From positions 1 through 34,155 of the forward strand of contig MNWN01000002.1 in NCBI GenBank assembly GCA_001872545.1: a stretch of DNA of 34,155 bases, read 5' to 3'. Under the pieces are notes generated by a model. That model ran no database searches, was not told the origin of the DNA, and saw only the letters and a list, made by a program, of their open reading frames with translations. The translations under genes and the position numbers were made by a program. Below are positions 33,921 to 34,155 of the stretch, piece after piece (the stretch's first letter is position 1; each line of letters opens with the position of its first letter). Source of the DNA: Parcubacteria group bacterium CG1_02_58_44 (lineage in GTDB: Bacteria; Patescibacteriota; Patescibacteriia; SG8-24).

Positions 33921-34155
33921 GGGTCATGACTAGCTGAACTTATTCGCAGGTGTAAGATATGCCTGTATGGAGCCAAGAAATCGGTATGTCATACGTTCCC
34001 GAATTTCAGAGAAGAAATTTCGTGACCTCGTGTGGCTCTTTGCTATGGATCTTGAAGCAACCAAAGTGGCACGGCTTACGGGTCTCAACCGCAACACCGT
34101 CAACGGATACTTCATGAAACTTCGCAGGCGCATCGCCGAGTACTGTGAGCGCGAA
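33921..34155 (+). mobile_element. IS1595-family element, left end, runs off the right edge
   Basis: The probable left terminal repeat begins gggtcatgactagctgaact at 33921, followed after 46 bp by the transposase ATG. The boundary is inferred because the other end is not in the window and the duplication cannot be checked. Confidence 0.55.
33967..34155 (+). CDS. IS1595-family transposase, N-terminal part, truncated by the window edge
   Basis: The first 63 codons are open: MEPRNRYVIRSRISEKKFRD, then LVWLFAMDLEATKVARLTGLNRNTVNGYFMKLRRRIAEYCERE. The pattern RSRIS..KFR..V.LFA.DL.AT..A.LTGLNRNTVN....L.RRIAEYCE is typical of the N-terminal helix-turn-helix region of IS1595/ISXO2-type DDE transposases. 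The catalytic domain lies beyond the window. Confidence 0.8.
   Translation, partial: MEPRNRYVIRSRISEKKFRDLVWLFAMDLEATKVARLTGLNRNTVNGYFMKLRRRIAEYCERE

Overview
The window looks like a chromosomal segment of a small-genome bacterium. A Candidate Phyla Radiation (Patescibacteria, Parcubacteria-like) host is my best inference, from the gene set (envelope, ATP synthase, aminoacyl-tRNA synthetases, two TatD proteins, no biosynthetic genes), the many tight gene junctions, a short ATP synthase delta subunit and the MetRS type. The evidence is indirect, so the phylum is only moderately supported. TGA is used as a stop codon (for example mreD and serS), so this is not a TGA-recoding lineage. No rRNA, tRNA or CRISPR was seen.

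Layout. The core (about 1.79-33.6 kb) is one long collinear block with 32 genes, all on the minus strand; read from high to low coordinate to follow transcription. The blocks are: a glutaredoxin; an orphan membrane protein with its own promoter-like site and terminator; thiI-rsmI-metG (4-thiouridine formation, 16S rRNA methylation, Met-tRNA charging); cvpA-tatD and a second tatD; an unknown ORF interrupted by an in-frame amber codon; the complete F1Fo ATP synthase operon (atpI/Z-like, atpB, E, F, H, A, G, D, C) with a good sigma70-type promoter in front and a terminator behind; a UvrD-type helicase fused to an iron-sulfur RecB-family nuclease, followed by a DciA/DUF721-like protein and a small membrane protein; the rod-shape and elongation cluster mreB-mreC-mreD-mrdA; greA, lysS and a nucleotidyltransferase; serS-alr-ftsQ and a membrane-anchored DsbA-like oxidoreductase.

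Edges. Both ends are mobile DNA. On the left are the 5' part of an IS200/IS605 TnpA with its terminal hairpin and a complete IS256-group (IS1249-like) element with 25-bp terminal inverted repeats and an 8-bp target duplication. Its transposase is split by two opposite frame changes, both near homopolymers. On the right are a cluster of REP-like palindromes, an internally deleted IS200 copy between two terminal hairpins, and the 5' end of an IS1595-family transposase running off the window.

Together the genes cover peptidoglycan elongation (Alr, PBP2, MreBCD, FtsQ), energy conversion, translation and DNA repair. No wholly new defence or metabolic system is evident. The observations most worth following up are the amber-interrupted ORF behind a leaderless-type promoter, the doubly shifted IS1249-like transposase, the deleted IS200 remnant, and the orphan membrane protein.
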